Assembly: GCA_018296165.2 (NCBI GenBank)
Contig: JACKQL020000091.1
Span: 124,001-188,000 of the forward strand
From: Termitomyces sp. T153
Lineage: Eukaryota > Basidiomycota > Agaricomycetes > Agaricales > Lyophyllaceae
Length of the DNA stretch: 64,000 nt
Direction of reading: 5' to 3'
The translations under genes and the position numbers were made by a program. The notes below the pieces were generated by a model. That model saw only the letters and a program-made list of their open reading frames with translations, was not told the DNA's origin and ran no database searches. This document shows, in pieces, positions 10,405-21,753 of the stretch. Positions within the stretch are counted from its first letter, which is position 1; each line of letters opens with the position of its first letter.

Positions 10405-11448
10405 AATTCAACAGGTTTTGACTTGAGATATAGACACTTTTGGAATCTAGGTATGTATCATAGTACTCAAATATGAGCTTACAAGCTATGATGGAGAGGA
10501 AATGAGCAACTTCTGCTGACTGGATACCATCACCATTACCTGATCCAAATGTAATCAGGCCCAGCCATAGTGTTGAAGTGGATAGCCAATGTATCCATGC
10601 ATTCCTCACCAGGATTTAGAGTGAGATTTCTTCTGGTGCCTCCTCTGTTACCATAGGTTTCAAGCACTTATCAAGTCCTGCACATTGACATTCTCAAACA
10701 GACTCATTTATTAAGAGATCTGTATGGGTAAATGAGCAATCATTTCCTGAGGTCAGGACTGAGTATTCAATTTCTTAAGCTTGTCATCCTTGTCTGCTTC
10801 TCTAATCCAGTTATTAAGCAAGGTTATGATGTATCAAAGACACCTTAGGAAAAAGGAAAGACAGAAACAGAAGAGGAAGAAAAAGCAGCCAGCTAGGGAG
10901 ACTAAGAAAGTAGCAGGACCGGGTCCATCTTGAATATCAAATTTGTCACCTTCCAATGTATTAAATAAAATAACAGCAACAGATCCACCCTGATGAGGTC
11001 AGGGTTTGTGTTAGCTGAGGAGATGAGGTTTACAGAGATGGAGAAGATGCTCTGGTGGTACAATATGACACTTAGAGCACTTGACAAGTGCATGGACATC
11101 AGGGACATGAGTGTTGTGGGCATAACATCTGACCTCATCAGGACAAAGCAGACTATTGAGGCTCATGCTGGGCATCTCATGCAGAACAAAGTTGACATTG
11201 TTGCTCTCTGGGGCATGGTTGACAACAGTCAAAACCAGCTTCAAATCTCATCTCTCCCTGTGTTTGCCAGACCACATCTCTAACAGAAATTTGCATGAGT
11301 GCCCTTGTATATTTATGTTGGTTATTTGGTCTCCAGGAATTTTGTATGTAGTTTCCAGCTTTCTACTGGAAGGCATTAGAAGTCTGGATTTAGAAAATGT
11401 GAATGGGAAATCACTTTGATTTTCTCTGTCCACTCTTCTCCAGTTTCA
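10405..11448 (-). mobile_element. Gypsy family D fragment (D1) with the uninterrupted copia target site
   Basis: 10,405-10,662 closely matches 16,785-17,048 of element D2, and 10,660-11,448 closely matches 23,599-24,372. In D2 these two stretches are separated by copia element F. Here they are joined, so D1 preserves the site as it was before copia insertion (CACTTATCAAGTCCTGC at about 10,671). The fragment covers part of gag. It ends abruptly on both sides, against the decayed sequence and against repeat copy 2 at 11,449. The minus-strand frame beginning MRNAWIHWLSTSTLWLG is shared with D2 only as far as SSQNLLN; the rest of that frame is unrelated. Confidence 0.85.
10993..11283 (+). other. 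96-codon open frame conserved in both D copies, antisense to the element
   Basis: The plus-strand frame starts MRSGFVLAEEMRFTEMEK and contains a helical heptad-like stretch, TIEAHAGHLMQNKVDIVALWG. The same 96-residue translation recurs at 23,922-24,212 without change, although flanking family D sequence has picked up differences and stops. It runs against the direction of the element's pol. It may be a real coiled-coil coding exon, or chance preservation between two recently duplicated copies. No family is recognised. Confidence 0.35.
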
Positions 11449-11602
11449 TAGGATTCCAAGGTCTATGGGACATCAATACAGTGAATATCAAGTTCACTGA
11501 CTGTCCCAGAACTTTGAAATGAAGAGATGAGCCACAGACAGTCAAACACAATAGCATTCTATAATGTGCATCTTAAGTAAGGATTCCTCTGTTGGCATTA
11601 TG
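11449..11602 (+). repeat. 155-bp dispersed direct repeat, copy 2
   Basis: Second copy of the block at 8,226-8,380. It begins immediately after the D1 fragment ends (CTCCAGTTT|CATAGGATTCC) and runs into unassigned sequence (TGTGGCAACAGC). Confidence 0.85.
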
Positions 11603-12404
11603 TGGCAACAGCAATATAGTCATGGTGTCATCACAAGGAAATAATGGAGTCTTCATGCTAGAGAACTGGGATAAGTCCCATTATTGCAAAGTACTAACTA
11701 TAAAGAACTATCATAGGCCTTTATATATGTCAGTAATGCAAGTAGCCAGTGACAGATAAGTATGGGGGTAAAGTTAGCATAGACAATCACAAGGAAGTTG
11801 GTTACAAAAGTCATCATAAGCAGTCACTGTCACTATATATGCCCTCTAGGTATCAAGAAGAAATGAAGGATACCTTGGAATATATATTAGCCAGAATGGG
11901 TTGAGTCATCAAAGTAAAGGAATAAGTAATGAGTGTGGTTACAAACAAGTGTGATCAAAGTTGGCAGAGGAATAGGGAATGACAATTTGAAGTTGGGGGT
12001 TGGAATTATGTCTGAGCAGTGAGTAAAGTGATGAGGTCATTGAAGCTAGTCTGACACAAAGTCAAAGAGATCTACTCAGTGAGAGTCATTTGGGAGATGA
12101 ATTTGTTGACAGGCATTTTGGCATTGGCTTGAATAGGGGATTTGGTTTTGGCAGAGCATTTCTTGCCATTGCAAATATTGTTGGCAGGAATAGTGGGAAG
12201 GAAAAAGCCATTGGGTTCGGCATCCTCAAGATGATGCTTCATAGATTTCTTTTCTTCATGATAGGACTCCAATCAAGCTTGGTTCCTGACTGCCTTGTAG
12301 TGGGGGTGCAGCAAAGCATTCTTCATGCTGGCTCAGGCATCTCAATTAATGTTGCCATTAGCTGAAATGATTCCAAAGGCATGGAACTCAGTGTAATGAG
12401 AGTC
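11603..12404. other. Non-coding sequence flanking the 3' end of element D2
   Basis: No gene is visible. Short open frames on both strands (12,072-12,365) match nothing. As this lies directly beyond the D2 chromodomain, it is where the 3' LTR of D2 would be expected. I could not find a matching 5' copy beyond 24.65 kb, so the LTR call is not supported. Confidence 0.4.
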
Positions 12405-13148
12405 TCAGTTAGGGAATGTCATGACAGAAGGAGGGATGGGAAAACTGTCATATTTGTATAAACCAGTGTCAAGATTGTGAGTAATGAAGTCACAAAGATT
12501 GTCACCCTTAGTGTTATTATAGGCAGTGGCAAACTCAGTGTAGTGGCATGGCTCAATGCTATCAACAGTGATGTTGCAGTGGCAGATGTTGTCGTTATGC
12601 TTGATAAACTTCAGGAGTTGGCTGGGGTGGATGATGATGTTAGAATCAATGGAAGTGAGCTGGATGAACCCATCAGCACACAGAGCCAGAGAAGAGTGAG
12701 GGTTATAGTGGTTTTTAGGATGGTATGACAACATCACTGATAAAGAATGTTGGTGCAATATCAGAGAGGGCAATAATGAGTGTGAGAGGGATAGGAATTT
12801 GATGAAGTCACTCAGAGGGGCTCCAGTGTGGTTGTTTATATGCAGTCTTGAGGGGGTATTTATATGCTCAATGCCCATGGACCCCAGATGTACTTGGGGA
12901 TCATTGACTGGGGGACTGCCTGTTCTATTTCCCAATTCTGATATTTCATTAATATCCTGAGCATCAAAATAGGGAGATAATAGATCAAGTTCCCTGACCC
13001 AATTGTAAGGTAGCCAAGTCTTATTGCCTGCATGCCATAGGACTTCAAATATGGTGTCTGTCTTTGACCCTGAGTGGCTCACAATTTTGTCCACAGCCCA
13101 CTCAGTTTCATGCTCTGGTTTGTTTTCTGAGATGATCTGATCATACAA
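12405..13148 (-). pseudogene. Family D2 chromodomain and C-terminal extension
   Basis: The 247-codon frame opens with a chromodomain: EWAVDKIVSHSGSKTDTIFE, then VLWHAGNKTWLPYNWV and a DLLSPYFDAQDI end. This is the form used by basidiomycete chromoviruses. A further ~150 residues follow without known motifs (SLSHSLLPSLILHQHSL, NIIIHPSQLLKFIKHND, YTEFATAYNNTK). The length without a stop suggests this C-terminal extension is a genuine part of the polyprotein. The strand upstream, at 13,149-13,226, holds a stop. Confidence 0.75.
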
Positions 13149-13226
13149 GCATCCTGGAAATTACCTGTGGTCATTAGGGACATGTAATCTTAGCAAAGAT
13201 GAGTGGAATACATTGTGTATGCCTCT

Positions 13227-14491
13227 TCACAGCATGTGAGAGGGAAGTTGTACCCTAAATGATTGATTACTAAAGTCTTTCAGCAGTAAATATGGCCCAA
13301 CATATTTGGGTATCAACTTACATGTGAGACCTTTAGGAAAGGTTATATTCTCAGTTGACACATATGCAAATTCACCTGCTTTGAATGGGACTAGTGCCCA
13401 TTTGCAGTTAGCATTGTGCATTTGTCTTACACAGGCAGCTAATATGCAATCATGGGCTGCCATAATGGCCAATTTCAGTTGTTGAGTGAAAACTTGCACA
13501 CCTGGGTATTTGTTCTTTGTGGCTGAGTCCCATACCATGGACCTGGGCATTCAACCATAGTTTAGGAAGAATGGTGAGTATCCTGTTGTCACTGATCTCA
13601 CAGTGCTGATGGCAAATTCAATTGCAGGTAACTTGGATACCCAGTCCTTCTGGTTGGGGCTGATACATTGACAGATCATTTGTATAATTGTTTGATTTGT
13701 GTGTTCAGTGGCTCCATCACTCTCAGGATGGTATGAACTCAACATTTTTAGCTGAGTACCAATTAGTTTATGAAGGTGAGACCAAAATATACTGGTGAAG
13801 TATGAATCTCAATCACTAACAATAGCTTTTGGTAGCCCATGTAACTTATATATTCTGGCAAAGATAAGTTCAGCTATTTCCCTAGCTTTGTATCTAGTCT
13901 GACCCAGGATCAGGCAGACCATTCCTGTTAGATGGTTGATTATTACTGTCAGATTATTGTAAGTAGCATTTCTATCTTTTGATTCTGGCAGTGGGCCCAT
14001 AAAATCTATGCCTATTACTTCCTAGGGTTAAGTTGGGACTGGAAGGGGGTTCAGTTTCCCATAAGGTTTGTGATTGCTTAGTTTGCTGCAGGCACAGATT
14101 TTACAAGACTTGCAGAAGAAGTGTACATTGCTACTCATCATTTTCCACCAAACATGATCCTGTAAGTACATTAATGTCTTGCATGTATCTAAGTGTGCTA
14201 GCATTGAATGAGCTTCAGATATTACAATTTTGTGGATATTTCAACCCATCACTAGGACTGAAGGTATGCATAATACCTTTTTCTCCTCTGTGTTAAGATA
14301 CATTAGGTTGTCCTTTGTATATTCAAAGTTCTTAACTTCATAGGTCTTTCTACTATGGCTGCAAACACTGGGTCTTTGTTATATTTACTCCAAATGCTTC
14401 CTAGTAGGTCAACTGGTTCACACCCTCCTGCCATCAGCTCATCAAGCAATATTGCATTGGCTAGCTCAGCCAATGGCTGGATCTCCTGCAA
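13227..14491 (-). pseudogene. Family D2 integrase
   Basis: Reading down the minus strand: a zinc-binding Cys pair (CKSCKICACSKLSNHK) near 14,090; IGIDFMGPLPESKD with the first Asp near 14,000; GLPKAIVSD with the second Asp near 13,815; and SDGATEHTNQTI with the Glu near 13,700. The D-D-E triad is complete. The integrase tail follows (KWALVPFKAGEFAYVSTENI, KLIPKYVGPYLLLKDF). Three stops at about 13,551, 13,746-13,808 and 14,001 split it into four frames. Integrase would insert the cDNA and make the target-site duplication. Confidence 0.8.
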
Positions 14492-14790
14492 TTGCTCTGA
14501 TAAGCCTTTTTCTTGTGCCTGATCCAGGTTCAGTTTCTTTGCAGGTAATCAGATTGTTAATTTTTCTGGTGTGTCATTACCATCCTTGCCCTCCTTTTGT
14601 TGCTGAGGTCCTTTCAGCATAAAAAGCTTAGACATATGACTGGCAAATTCTTTTGCCATTTCTGCATGCCCTGTGTCTGCCATTGGAATGACTTTTTGTC
14701 TATATACTTGTTTGGCCTTCATGCCACTTTCCTGTGTCAGCAGCATTAAACCTAGTGCTTAATCACTATGGCAATCAACCTTGCTTACTT

Positions 14791-15348
14791 CTAGGTGATC
14801 ACAACCTTTGTTGGCTGGAGTACTTTCCTGTTCTGACCTGCCTTTGCACCAGGAGCCTTGGCCAATAAGTATGCACTCAAACCCTCCATACTGACCAGTA
14901 CTGGCATTAAAATTAAGTGTGGCACCAGCAAATCATTGTTAATCACATCATGGTAAGTGTATTCACTATGAGCTCTAACTGTTTCTGGCTCATCAAATGA
15001 GTATAGATATGATAATCCATCCAATAGGATATTATCAGTGCCAGGTACATATACAACATCAAAATCAAATTCAGATATTTTTTCTAACCATTGGGCTTGC
15101 CTTCCTGATAGGTTTTTCTGATTCAGCAAATGAACTAAACCCTTATGGTCAGTATACCAGGTAAATTTTGTTCCTTGCAGTATGTCCCTATGTCTCAACA
15201 TGGTTTCTACTCCTGCTAGCATGTCAATTTTGTGTACAGGATAGTTTTGCTGTGCAGAATTCAGTTTAGCCAAATAGATTTGCCAATTACTGCCTTGACT
15301 CATGACTCCTGCTATACCAGTTCCACATCCATCAGTAACTACATTCAC
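14791..15348 (-). pseudogene. Family D2 RNase H
   Basis: The frame begins MNVVTDGCGTGIAGVMSQ (first Asp in VTDGC), continues through NYPVHKIDMLAGVETMLRHR with the catalytic Glu, and WYTDHKGLVHLLNQ with the next Asp. It ends in the DFDVVYVPGTDNILLDGLS connection. All acidic residues of the RNase H centre that I can locate are intact. It is separated from the reverse-transcriptase frame by a decayed thumb/connection segment at 15,349-15,567. Confidence 0.8.
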
Positions 15349-15567
15349 AGGAGGTGTGTCTTTTCCATATTCTAATGGCTATCAGTAGTGATTATGACAT
15401 TTCACAGCCAATTTCTTGATATCTTCAAATGCCTGTTAGTATGTGAATTCCCAGTGGAATGGCACTGCATCCCTGGTAAGCTCATGTAAAATCCCCACAG
15501 GAATTCTGACACAATCTATATTATCTGCCAAGTAGCCCGCTGCCCTTAGAAAGCCCCTGAGTAGGTC

Positions 15568-16152
15568 TTAGTTGGTTGGGGTTTTCCAATTAGCCAGTGT
15601 GTCCACTTTGTCCAGATCCATACAGATACCATCATTGCTGACTATGCAGCCCAGAACCTTCATCTCTTGGCATAAAAACTTTAGCTTGTCCTTCCCAAAG
15701 TAAAGCCTTTCTTGCTGTAATATATCAATAATTATTCTTACATGTTTAATGTGGTCTTCTAGAGTATTGGAATAAATTATTATATCATCTAAATAAATAT
15801 CCATGAACCTGCTGATGTATGCCAAAAATATATGATTCATGAGTGCTTGATATGTAGCAGGTGTGTTACAGTCTCCTTGCTGTACTATGTTGCTAACCAT
15901 ATTTCCATCTAGCATTGTTATAGCTGATTGTTTGACATGTTCTGGGACAATCCTGATCTGTTTGTAAGCATCCTTTCTGTCTAGGATAGATTGATACTGG
16001 CCATTAGCCACATGATGGAGTATTCCATCAATGTCTGGTAATGGCAATGAACATTTGACAGTGTTTGCATTTTGGGCTCTCAAGTCAAAGGCCATTCTCA
16101 GTTGCAGAGCTTCTCCTTGCTTTCCTGGCTTGGGGATGAGCATCATCAGCAT
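15568..16152 (-). pseudogene. Family D2 reverse transcriptase with intact YLDD
   Basis: The 194-codon frame contains LRMAFDLRAQNANTVKCSLP, the DAYKQIRIVPEHVKQSA block and DIYLDDIIIYSNTLEDH with the catalytic YLDD motif (about 15,780-15,800). The Asp codons are GAT GAT with no CpG next to them, which may be why this motif survived while family B lost its own. The fingers extend upstream beyond 16,152 and are frameshifted. Confidence 0.85.
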
Positions 16153-16242
16153 GGTGTTTCAACTGCTTGTGATTTTCCACCTTCTGCTCCTGACATATGC
16201 ATTGTGTTTCTTGACCCACTAGGATCTCATAGCCTCTGGACA

Positions 16243-17048
16243 TCATGACAGGTGCCATGGATATATCCTATTGGGGTCAATTAGATTTATTTCATGATTG
16301 ATTGCCTGAAGTAGCAGTAAAGGTGTGTCACTTGCTGATTTGAATATTGGTTCAGTGTACTGATGGAGTTCTCTTCTGACTGCCTCCAGGTTGTCTTCAT
16401 ACAATTCCATTGATCTTGATGCTAATTGCATGACACCTGATCCTTCCATAGGTCATGAATGATTGGATCCCACCACAATGTGAGTGGGGTTGATGCCAAA
16501 TGTGACTTGGTGTTGGAAAAGAAAGGGAGTTCCAAGGATCAGGTCATAACCTGACAGGTTAATGACACCAAAGTAGCATTGTTCCAAGGTGTTTTGATAT
16601 TCAAATTTGGCAGTTGCACCAAAGTTGATACAAAATCATGATCCTTGTACAGCCAACTGTATGGGAACAGGAGAGGTGCATTCCCATTTCTTTATTCCAA
16701 GCTGTTGAGCTAATGTGCTTGAGACAAAATCTCCCAGAGATCCTGCGTCCACCAATGCATGGGCAGGATGTCCATTGTGATTCAACAGGTTTTGACTTGA
16801 GATATAGACACTTTTGGAATCTAGATATGTATCATAGTACTCAAATATGTGCTTACAAGCTATGATGGAGAGGAAATGAGCAACTTCTACTGACTGGATG
16901 TCATCACCATCACCTGATCTAAATGTAATCAGGCCCAGCCATAGTGTTGAAGTGGATAGCCAATGTATCCATGCATTCCTCACTAGGATTTAGAGTGAGA
17001 TTTCTTTGGGTGCCTCCTCTGTTACCATAGCTTTCAAGCACTTATCAA
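16243..17048 (-). pseudogene. Family D2 aspartic protease and gag end
   Basis: The frame at 16,983-16,636 ends in HALVDAGSLGDFVSSTLAQQ, a retropepsin active-site region in which the usual DSGS reads DAGS. The C-terminal half continues after a stop: NLSGYDLILGTPFLFQHQVTF, the conserved ILG block near 16,500-16,550. The linker to reverse transcriptase (16,449-16,243) has VMQLASRSMELYEDNLEAVR. The region is cut at 17,048 by the copia insertion. Confidence 0.75.
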
Positions 17049-17331
17049 TGTTGAGCAGGGGCTAGTTACAAGAAGAACAGGGTGATGAGGTAGGCTAGAA
17101 TAGACTGCAAAATAGAAGGTTAAACCTCAGTGAATGGTTGAACACTAATATATTGTATATGTACCTGCAAAACAGGAGGTAAACTATGAGATATCACAAT
17201 GTGGAAAGTATGGGGGACTTACACCACAGTGAATAGTTGAACAATGAGGTGTGACATATAATTAAGCAATGAAAAACAAAAGGAATGGTGAGTAAGTAAG
17301 TGTCTGTGGTTATGCCTGCATGTCCTCAACA
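17049..17331 (-). repeat. 3' LTR of copia F
   Basis: 283 bp with TG...CA ends and a 7-bp inverted terminal match (TGTTGAG/CTCAACA). It resembles the 292-bp partner at 23,307-23,598. Differences include a short indel near AACTATGAGATATCA. Confidence 0.95.
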
Positions 17332-17900
17332 CTCCCCCTCAAGATGAACCATGGATTAGACAATGCTGAGAAGTTCATGGAACTTTTCAAATTTGATCCA
17401 GGCAAGGGACTTGGTGAAGACATCCACAATAATATCAGAAGTGGGAACATAATGGAGTTGGATGTGACCAGAGGAGACAGTTTGACAAATGAAGTGGAAA
17501 TGAATGTCAATGTACTTTGTATGAGCATGGAAAGTAGTGTCCTTAGAGAGGCAAATAGCACCCCCATTATCACAAAAGAGATCAGTAGGTAAAGAGAGAG
17601 AATAGGAAAAGGAAAGTTCTGTAAGTATCTTGTTAATCCAGATAATGTCCTTAGTGGCATGTGTGCGCACAACATATTTGGATTCAGTGCTGGAGAGAGT
17701 GATGATGGGTTGTTTCTTGGAACTCCAAGAACAGTGCCAAGACTAATGAAGAATGCAAATCCTGAGATGGAGTGACAATGTGAGTGGGATGCCCAGTCTA
17801 CATCAGAATAACCAAGGATCTCAGGGTCAGGGCCTCTGAGAACCAATTTCTTGTCAATGGTTCCACATAGATAGTGGAAGACACAAGTAATGGTTATCAT
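17332..17900 (-). pseudogene. Copia F RNase H
   Basis: The minus strand reads LHYLCGT-type connection, then GYSDVDWASHSHCHSISGFAF with the first Asp, a frameshift, STESKYVVRTHATKDIIWI with the Glu, and LFCDNGGAICLSKDTTFHAH with the next Asp. It ends FTKSLAWIKFEKFHELLSIV and a stop at about 17,356, close to the 3' LTR. All acidic residues of the copia RNase H are present, but the frame is broken once. Confidence 0.85.
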
Positions 17901-17927
17901 GTGGGTTGTCCTAGGTGCATCAAGATA

Positions 17928-18893
17928 TTAAGAAAGAGTGGAAACTGCATATGCAATGTTGGGACATGTCATGATAGCTGCATACATCAGGGATTCAATC
18001 ATTTCCTGGTAATGAGTCTTCTCAGCAGGCAAGAGGAGGATTGGCAAAACAGAACTAGAGTTGGGTGTAAAGTTGGCTCCAGGTTCCATAAGTGTGATGA
18101 CAATCCAGGTGTCTTCAAGACCAAAGCATTTGATGATCTGTTCAACATAGGCTTGCTGACCAAGTGCAATGATGCAAGCATTCAAGTCCCAGGAGAGGCT
18201 GACTCCAAGAAGCCAGTTGATTAGTCCAAGATTGACAATTTTAAAAAGTTTGCCAAGCTGTTTCTTGATGAGGGAGATGGCATTGGAGGAATCACTAATG
18301 ATGGTGAAATCATCAGTGGCAACAGCAACAATAGTGAACTTATTACCATCGACTTTATAGAAGACAGCAATGTCAGCCTGACAGACTGAGTAGCTGAGAT
18401 CTACAAAAGCCTGGCACAGTTCTTTGTACCAGTGGTGTATGCCTTGCTTGGTACTATAGAGAGGATGCTTGAGTCTGCATGTGAGTTTGGAATTGGGGAG
18501 TTTCTCAAGTTCCAGAGGTAAATGGCAAAAGCAATAGTAGAAGAGAGGGAATTGCATGTAGATAATTCCATCCTCTTTGAGATAGAAGTTGAAGTAAGCA
18601 TTCTCGATGTCAGCTTACTCAATGACAGCACCACACAAAGCTGCAATCAACAATAGTATGCAAAGTGTGGTGGCACAGACTGTTGGAGTTAAGGTTTTGG
18701 TGTAATCAATGCCAAATTGTTCTTCAAAGTCTTTGGCAATGAGATGGGCCTTGTAACAGATGATTTGTCCATCAGTGCCATGCTTACAGCACAAGACATA
18801 GTGGCAGGGGATGATATTTGCATTTGCAGGAGCCTCAACAATGTTCCAAGTGCTGAGTTTCTTGATTTGGGCAAGCTTAACATTAATTGCCAA
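17928..18893 (-). pseudogene. Copia F reverse transcriptase
   Basis: The first frame (18,893-18,615) covers the entry block: TWNIVEAPANANIIPCHYVL, KAHLIAKDFEEQFGIDYTKT. After a stop at about 18,615 comes ADIENAYFN, and the second frame (18,557-17,928) carries KQGIHHWYKELCQAFVDLSY, ADIAVFYKVDGNKFTIVAVA and TDDFTII. The catalytic pair DD is kept; the residue before it is T, where V is common in relatives. The end, MIESLMYAAIMTCPNIAYAV, is the standard copia motif. One stop and one frameshift inactivate it. Confidence 0.85.
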
Positions 18894-19379
18894 TGACTAA
18901 TCTTAGTTCTTGGTGCCTGACAGTGCTTCCTTGATGGTTGGCATGTCCCTGCTGGCAGCCAATGCATGCTCAATAGCTTCCTGGATCCATTCATCATCAA
19001 CACCATTGATTTTGACACTGCCAGGCTCAAGACTGTCTATAGCATTGAGGATGAATGCAGAGTTGATGATGTTAGCTCTTTTTGTGGTGTTTTGTTGTTG
19101 TTCTTGGCTGTATTGTGTGGGATAGAATTGGAGATGGCCAGCAAGTGAGTTTTGACATGTGTGAAGGTGCAGAGCATTGGTAGAGGGTGAGTCTTGGGTT
19201 TTTGTGATGTTTGGAGTGTGCTGGGGTGGTTTTAGCAGGTTTTTGACTGTTTCTTTCTTGATCTCATCTAGACTTCAAACGTTCTCAAGTGGAGGGGGTT
19301 TGTTGCAAAGGATTCAGGCTTGGGAATGTTGGTTGGAGTGTGGGAAGCAGGATTGGGCACAATTTCTGGAGGATTAGGT

Positions 19380-19794
19380 GCTGCTAGAGTCTGAAGACTG
19401 TTTGGATTGGCAGGTAAGTCCCACTCCCCCTCAATCTAGACACTGTCTGGGTTGAGTGCAGCATCCTTACTCAAATAAACATCCCTCTCCACAGTGACTG
19501 TATGTTTCTTAGGCCAATAGATCCTATAACCCTTAGATTGTTCATTAATTCCAATGAATTTGCCCTCCTCGACTTTTAATTCAAGCTTTCCTGCCTTGCA
19601 AAGCCAAATATAAGCAAGCATACCCCATTCACAAATCCTTGAGATGTTGGGTGTCTTCCCTATAACCATCTGAAGTGGTGTAACATTGCCAGGTAGTGTG
19701 CTGGATGCTGCTCAGTTCCTCAACCAGACTATATGGTGTTTAGCTTCTGTCCAGAGGTTTTCTGGGAGACCAGCAGCTATCATCATTGCATGAG
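19380..19794 (-). pseudogene. Copia F integrase C-terminal part and linker
   Basis: Reading minus strand from 19,794: HAMMIAAGLPENLWTEAKHH, IVWLRN, a stop, then TPLQMVIGKTPNISRICEWG and KVEEGKFIGINEQSKGYRIY. This is the standard copia integrase end (W.EA, K..FVG). It is separated from the integrase core by the solo A-type LTR that inserted here. The linker to reverse transcriptase (19,435-18,900) is decayed. Confidence 0.8.
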
Positions 19795-20876
19795 TATCAG
19801 GTTCCACTGAACACAGGAGCTCAGCTACACTGGGAGACTTCAGAGACTTGTGAGAATGAGCAAGGGGGAGTGGTCCAAGCAAGTCTGGAGTGGTCTGGGA
19901 TAGTCTAAGACAAGGTATGGGAAAGAGTGGAATTTGAAGGGGGCACCAGGCACAAGTCTGGAAGCAAGTATCAGAGGTGTGGGATAAATAGAGGCTATGC
20001 AAGTGATGGGAGCAGGGCCAGAGTTTGATGGGGGGATCAACAGAAGTTGATGGGCTTTGGGGCCAAGCAAAGAGTGAGGTCTAGAGCTGGTTTAAGGAAT
20101 GTTTGAGGTTTGTAATTGTGAGCATGGAGTTTATAATGGTGCTAGAGTTTGAAAGGACTTGAACACAATGAAGGAAACAGAGTCAAATGAGATAAGATGA
20201 GATTGAGATGAGAACAAAAATAGATTCAAGCTGGGATACACAACAATAATGAGACAATAACAGAGATAGAGACAAGACAAGACTGGGAGGCTGAGAGAAA
20301 GGGAAATGTAACATAGAACATGAAACACAAGAGGGAACAATCAGAAAAATATCAGGTAAGACAGGTAATATTAAGACTAGAGTACAGAATGCTACTCTAT
20401 GACTTATATACTGACTACTGGAACAACTCCAGGGATAGTGGGTCTGGTGGTGGGGCTTGTTAGAATCATGTGGAGGCAATGGGTGTCAGTTATGATCAAG
20501 GGGTGGACCACAGTGATATACTAATGGGATCATGATGGGATCAGTTGGGGATGTGGGCTGTCCCAGAGTTGTTGTGATGCTGTGGAGCTGGTTGAGTAAG
20601 TTGGGATGTCAAACTGGTGATGAATGCCAGCATCAGGAACAGTGGGGGATGGTCCTAAGGGCTTAGGAGAGGCAGGGGAAGCATTGAAGGCTGTGGGGAA
20701 GGTGTCAGAGTTAGCCAGGGGGCCATTGGAGTTTGCCAAAGAAGTGTCAGAGTTACCCAGAATAGGTGCCATGGATGAACAAAGGTCAGGGAAGTTGAAG
20801 GAGGAGTTGGGGGTGCACTCTAGGGGAGCAAGGTGGCTGGCAATGAGGTCCAGGGTTCTGGGAATGGGTCATGACA
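19795..20876 (-). repeat. Solo LTR of gypsy family A inside copia F
   Basis: 1,082 bp, matching the 5' LTR of copy A2 over most of its length. On the minus strand it begins TGTCATGACCC and ends GGAACCTGATA. The 5-bp flanks are ATGAG on the left and ACAAG on the right, which is what one ACGAG duplication would give if its CpG decayed to TG in one copy and to CA in the other. The insertion interrupts the integrase frame between CCHD and HAMMIAAG. No internal sequence is present, so this is a recombination product. Confidence 0.85.
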
Positions 20877-21753
20877 ACAAGCACCTTTGACAATAGTGCA
20901 ATTTGCACATTTGGTGATGCTATTGGATTGTGGGGAGTTGTGGACTGTGAGATTGCAAATAGTACCAGCAACATCCTGGTTAGTCTTGATTTGAGTACTC
21001 ATGAATTTGCTGCCTCAATTAATGCCATAGGTCTTGATCTGTGTGCTTTGATGGATCTTTATCCATGCTTCATAATTACAGTATGCCCTGAAGGTGTCAG
21101 ACTTGTGAGCCAGGAATGTGATATGTTCTTCATGAGTATAGACATCAATATTGGTATAGGGATAGAGAGTGCCACCCAGAGACTTGACTTAAGCAGGACC
21201 CCAGAGATCACTAACAATCTTCTCCCCATAGTGAGTATACTTTGTCTCACTCTTCTTTGGGAATGATTGGCACTGAGCCTTTCTCTTCATGCAGGCCTCA
21301 CAAAAATCTGGCTTGGATGACATGTCAAGATCAATGCCTCTAATCACTCCTTTGGTGGACTGCCTCCCACAGGTCTGAGTGGTTAATATGCCCCATTTGA
21401 TGGTGGAGCTCACTAATTATGATAGATTTTGAAACCACATTGACATTATGTTATGGGAATGAGGAGGTGACAGATGAGTCAGCACAATAGAGACCACAGA
21501 TTGTAGGAATGCAACCAATGACTTGGCATTTAGGTTTAGGACTGTGGATAACACACATCCCATCCTCAATGAGGAAAGAACACTCAGCATGATCAAGACA
21601 CAAGACAGAGACAAGTGTGAAGGCCATCTAAGGTGTGTAATAGACCCTCTTAAGAAGAATGGGTACTGACTTTTTCCCTTCCTTCATTGGCAAGCTGATG
21701 AAAAAGTCACCCCAACTGAGAGTGCTAAAGGTATGTCTGTCAGCAGTGCAGAC
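20877..21753 (-). pseudogene. Copia F integrase core and pre-integrase zinc region
   Basis: Minus-strand pieces: PDFCEACMKRKAQCQSFPKK is the Cys half of the zinc-binding region. KIVSDLWGPA carries the first catalytic Asp. NYEAWIKIHQSTQIKTYGIN and GSKFMSTQI lie where the second Asp motif (D.G.EF) is expected; the Asp appears to have become Asn. NSITKCANCTIVKGACCHD is near the Glu region but the Glu is not clear. The core is bounded by solo LTRs on both sides, at 20,876 and 21,754. Confidence 0.75.

Noticed and set aside
12090..12365. 91-codon plus-strand frame with a Phe/Gly-rich start
   Set aside because: No motif, no partner copy, and surrounding sequence is decayed; not supported as a gene.
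11603..12404. 3' LTR of gypsy D2
   Set aside because: Position is right but no matching 5' copy was seen beyond 24.6 kb, so an LTR cannot be claimed.
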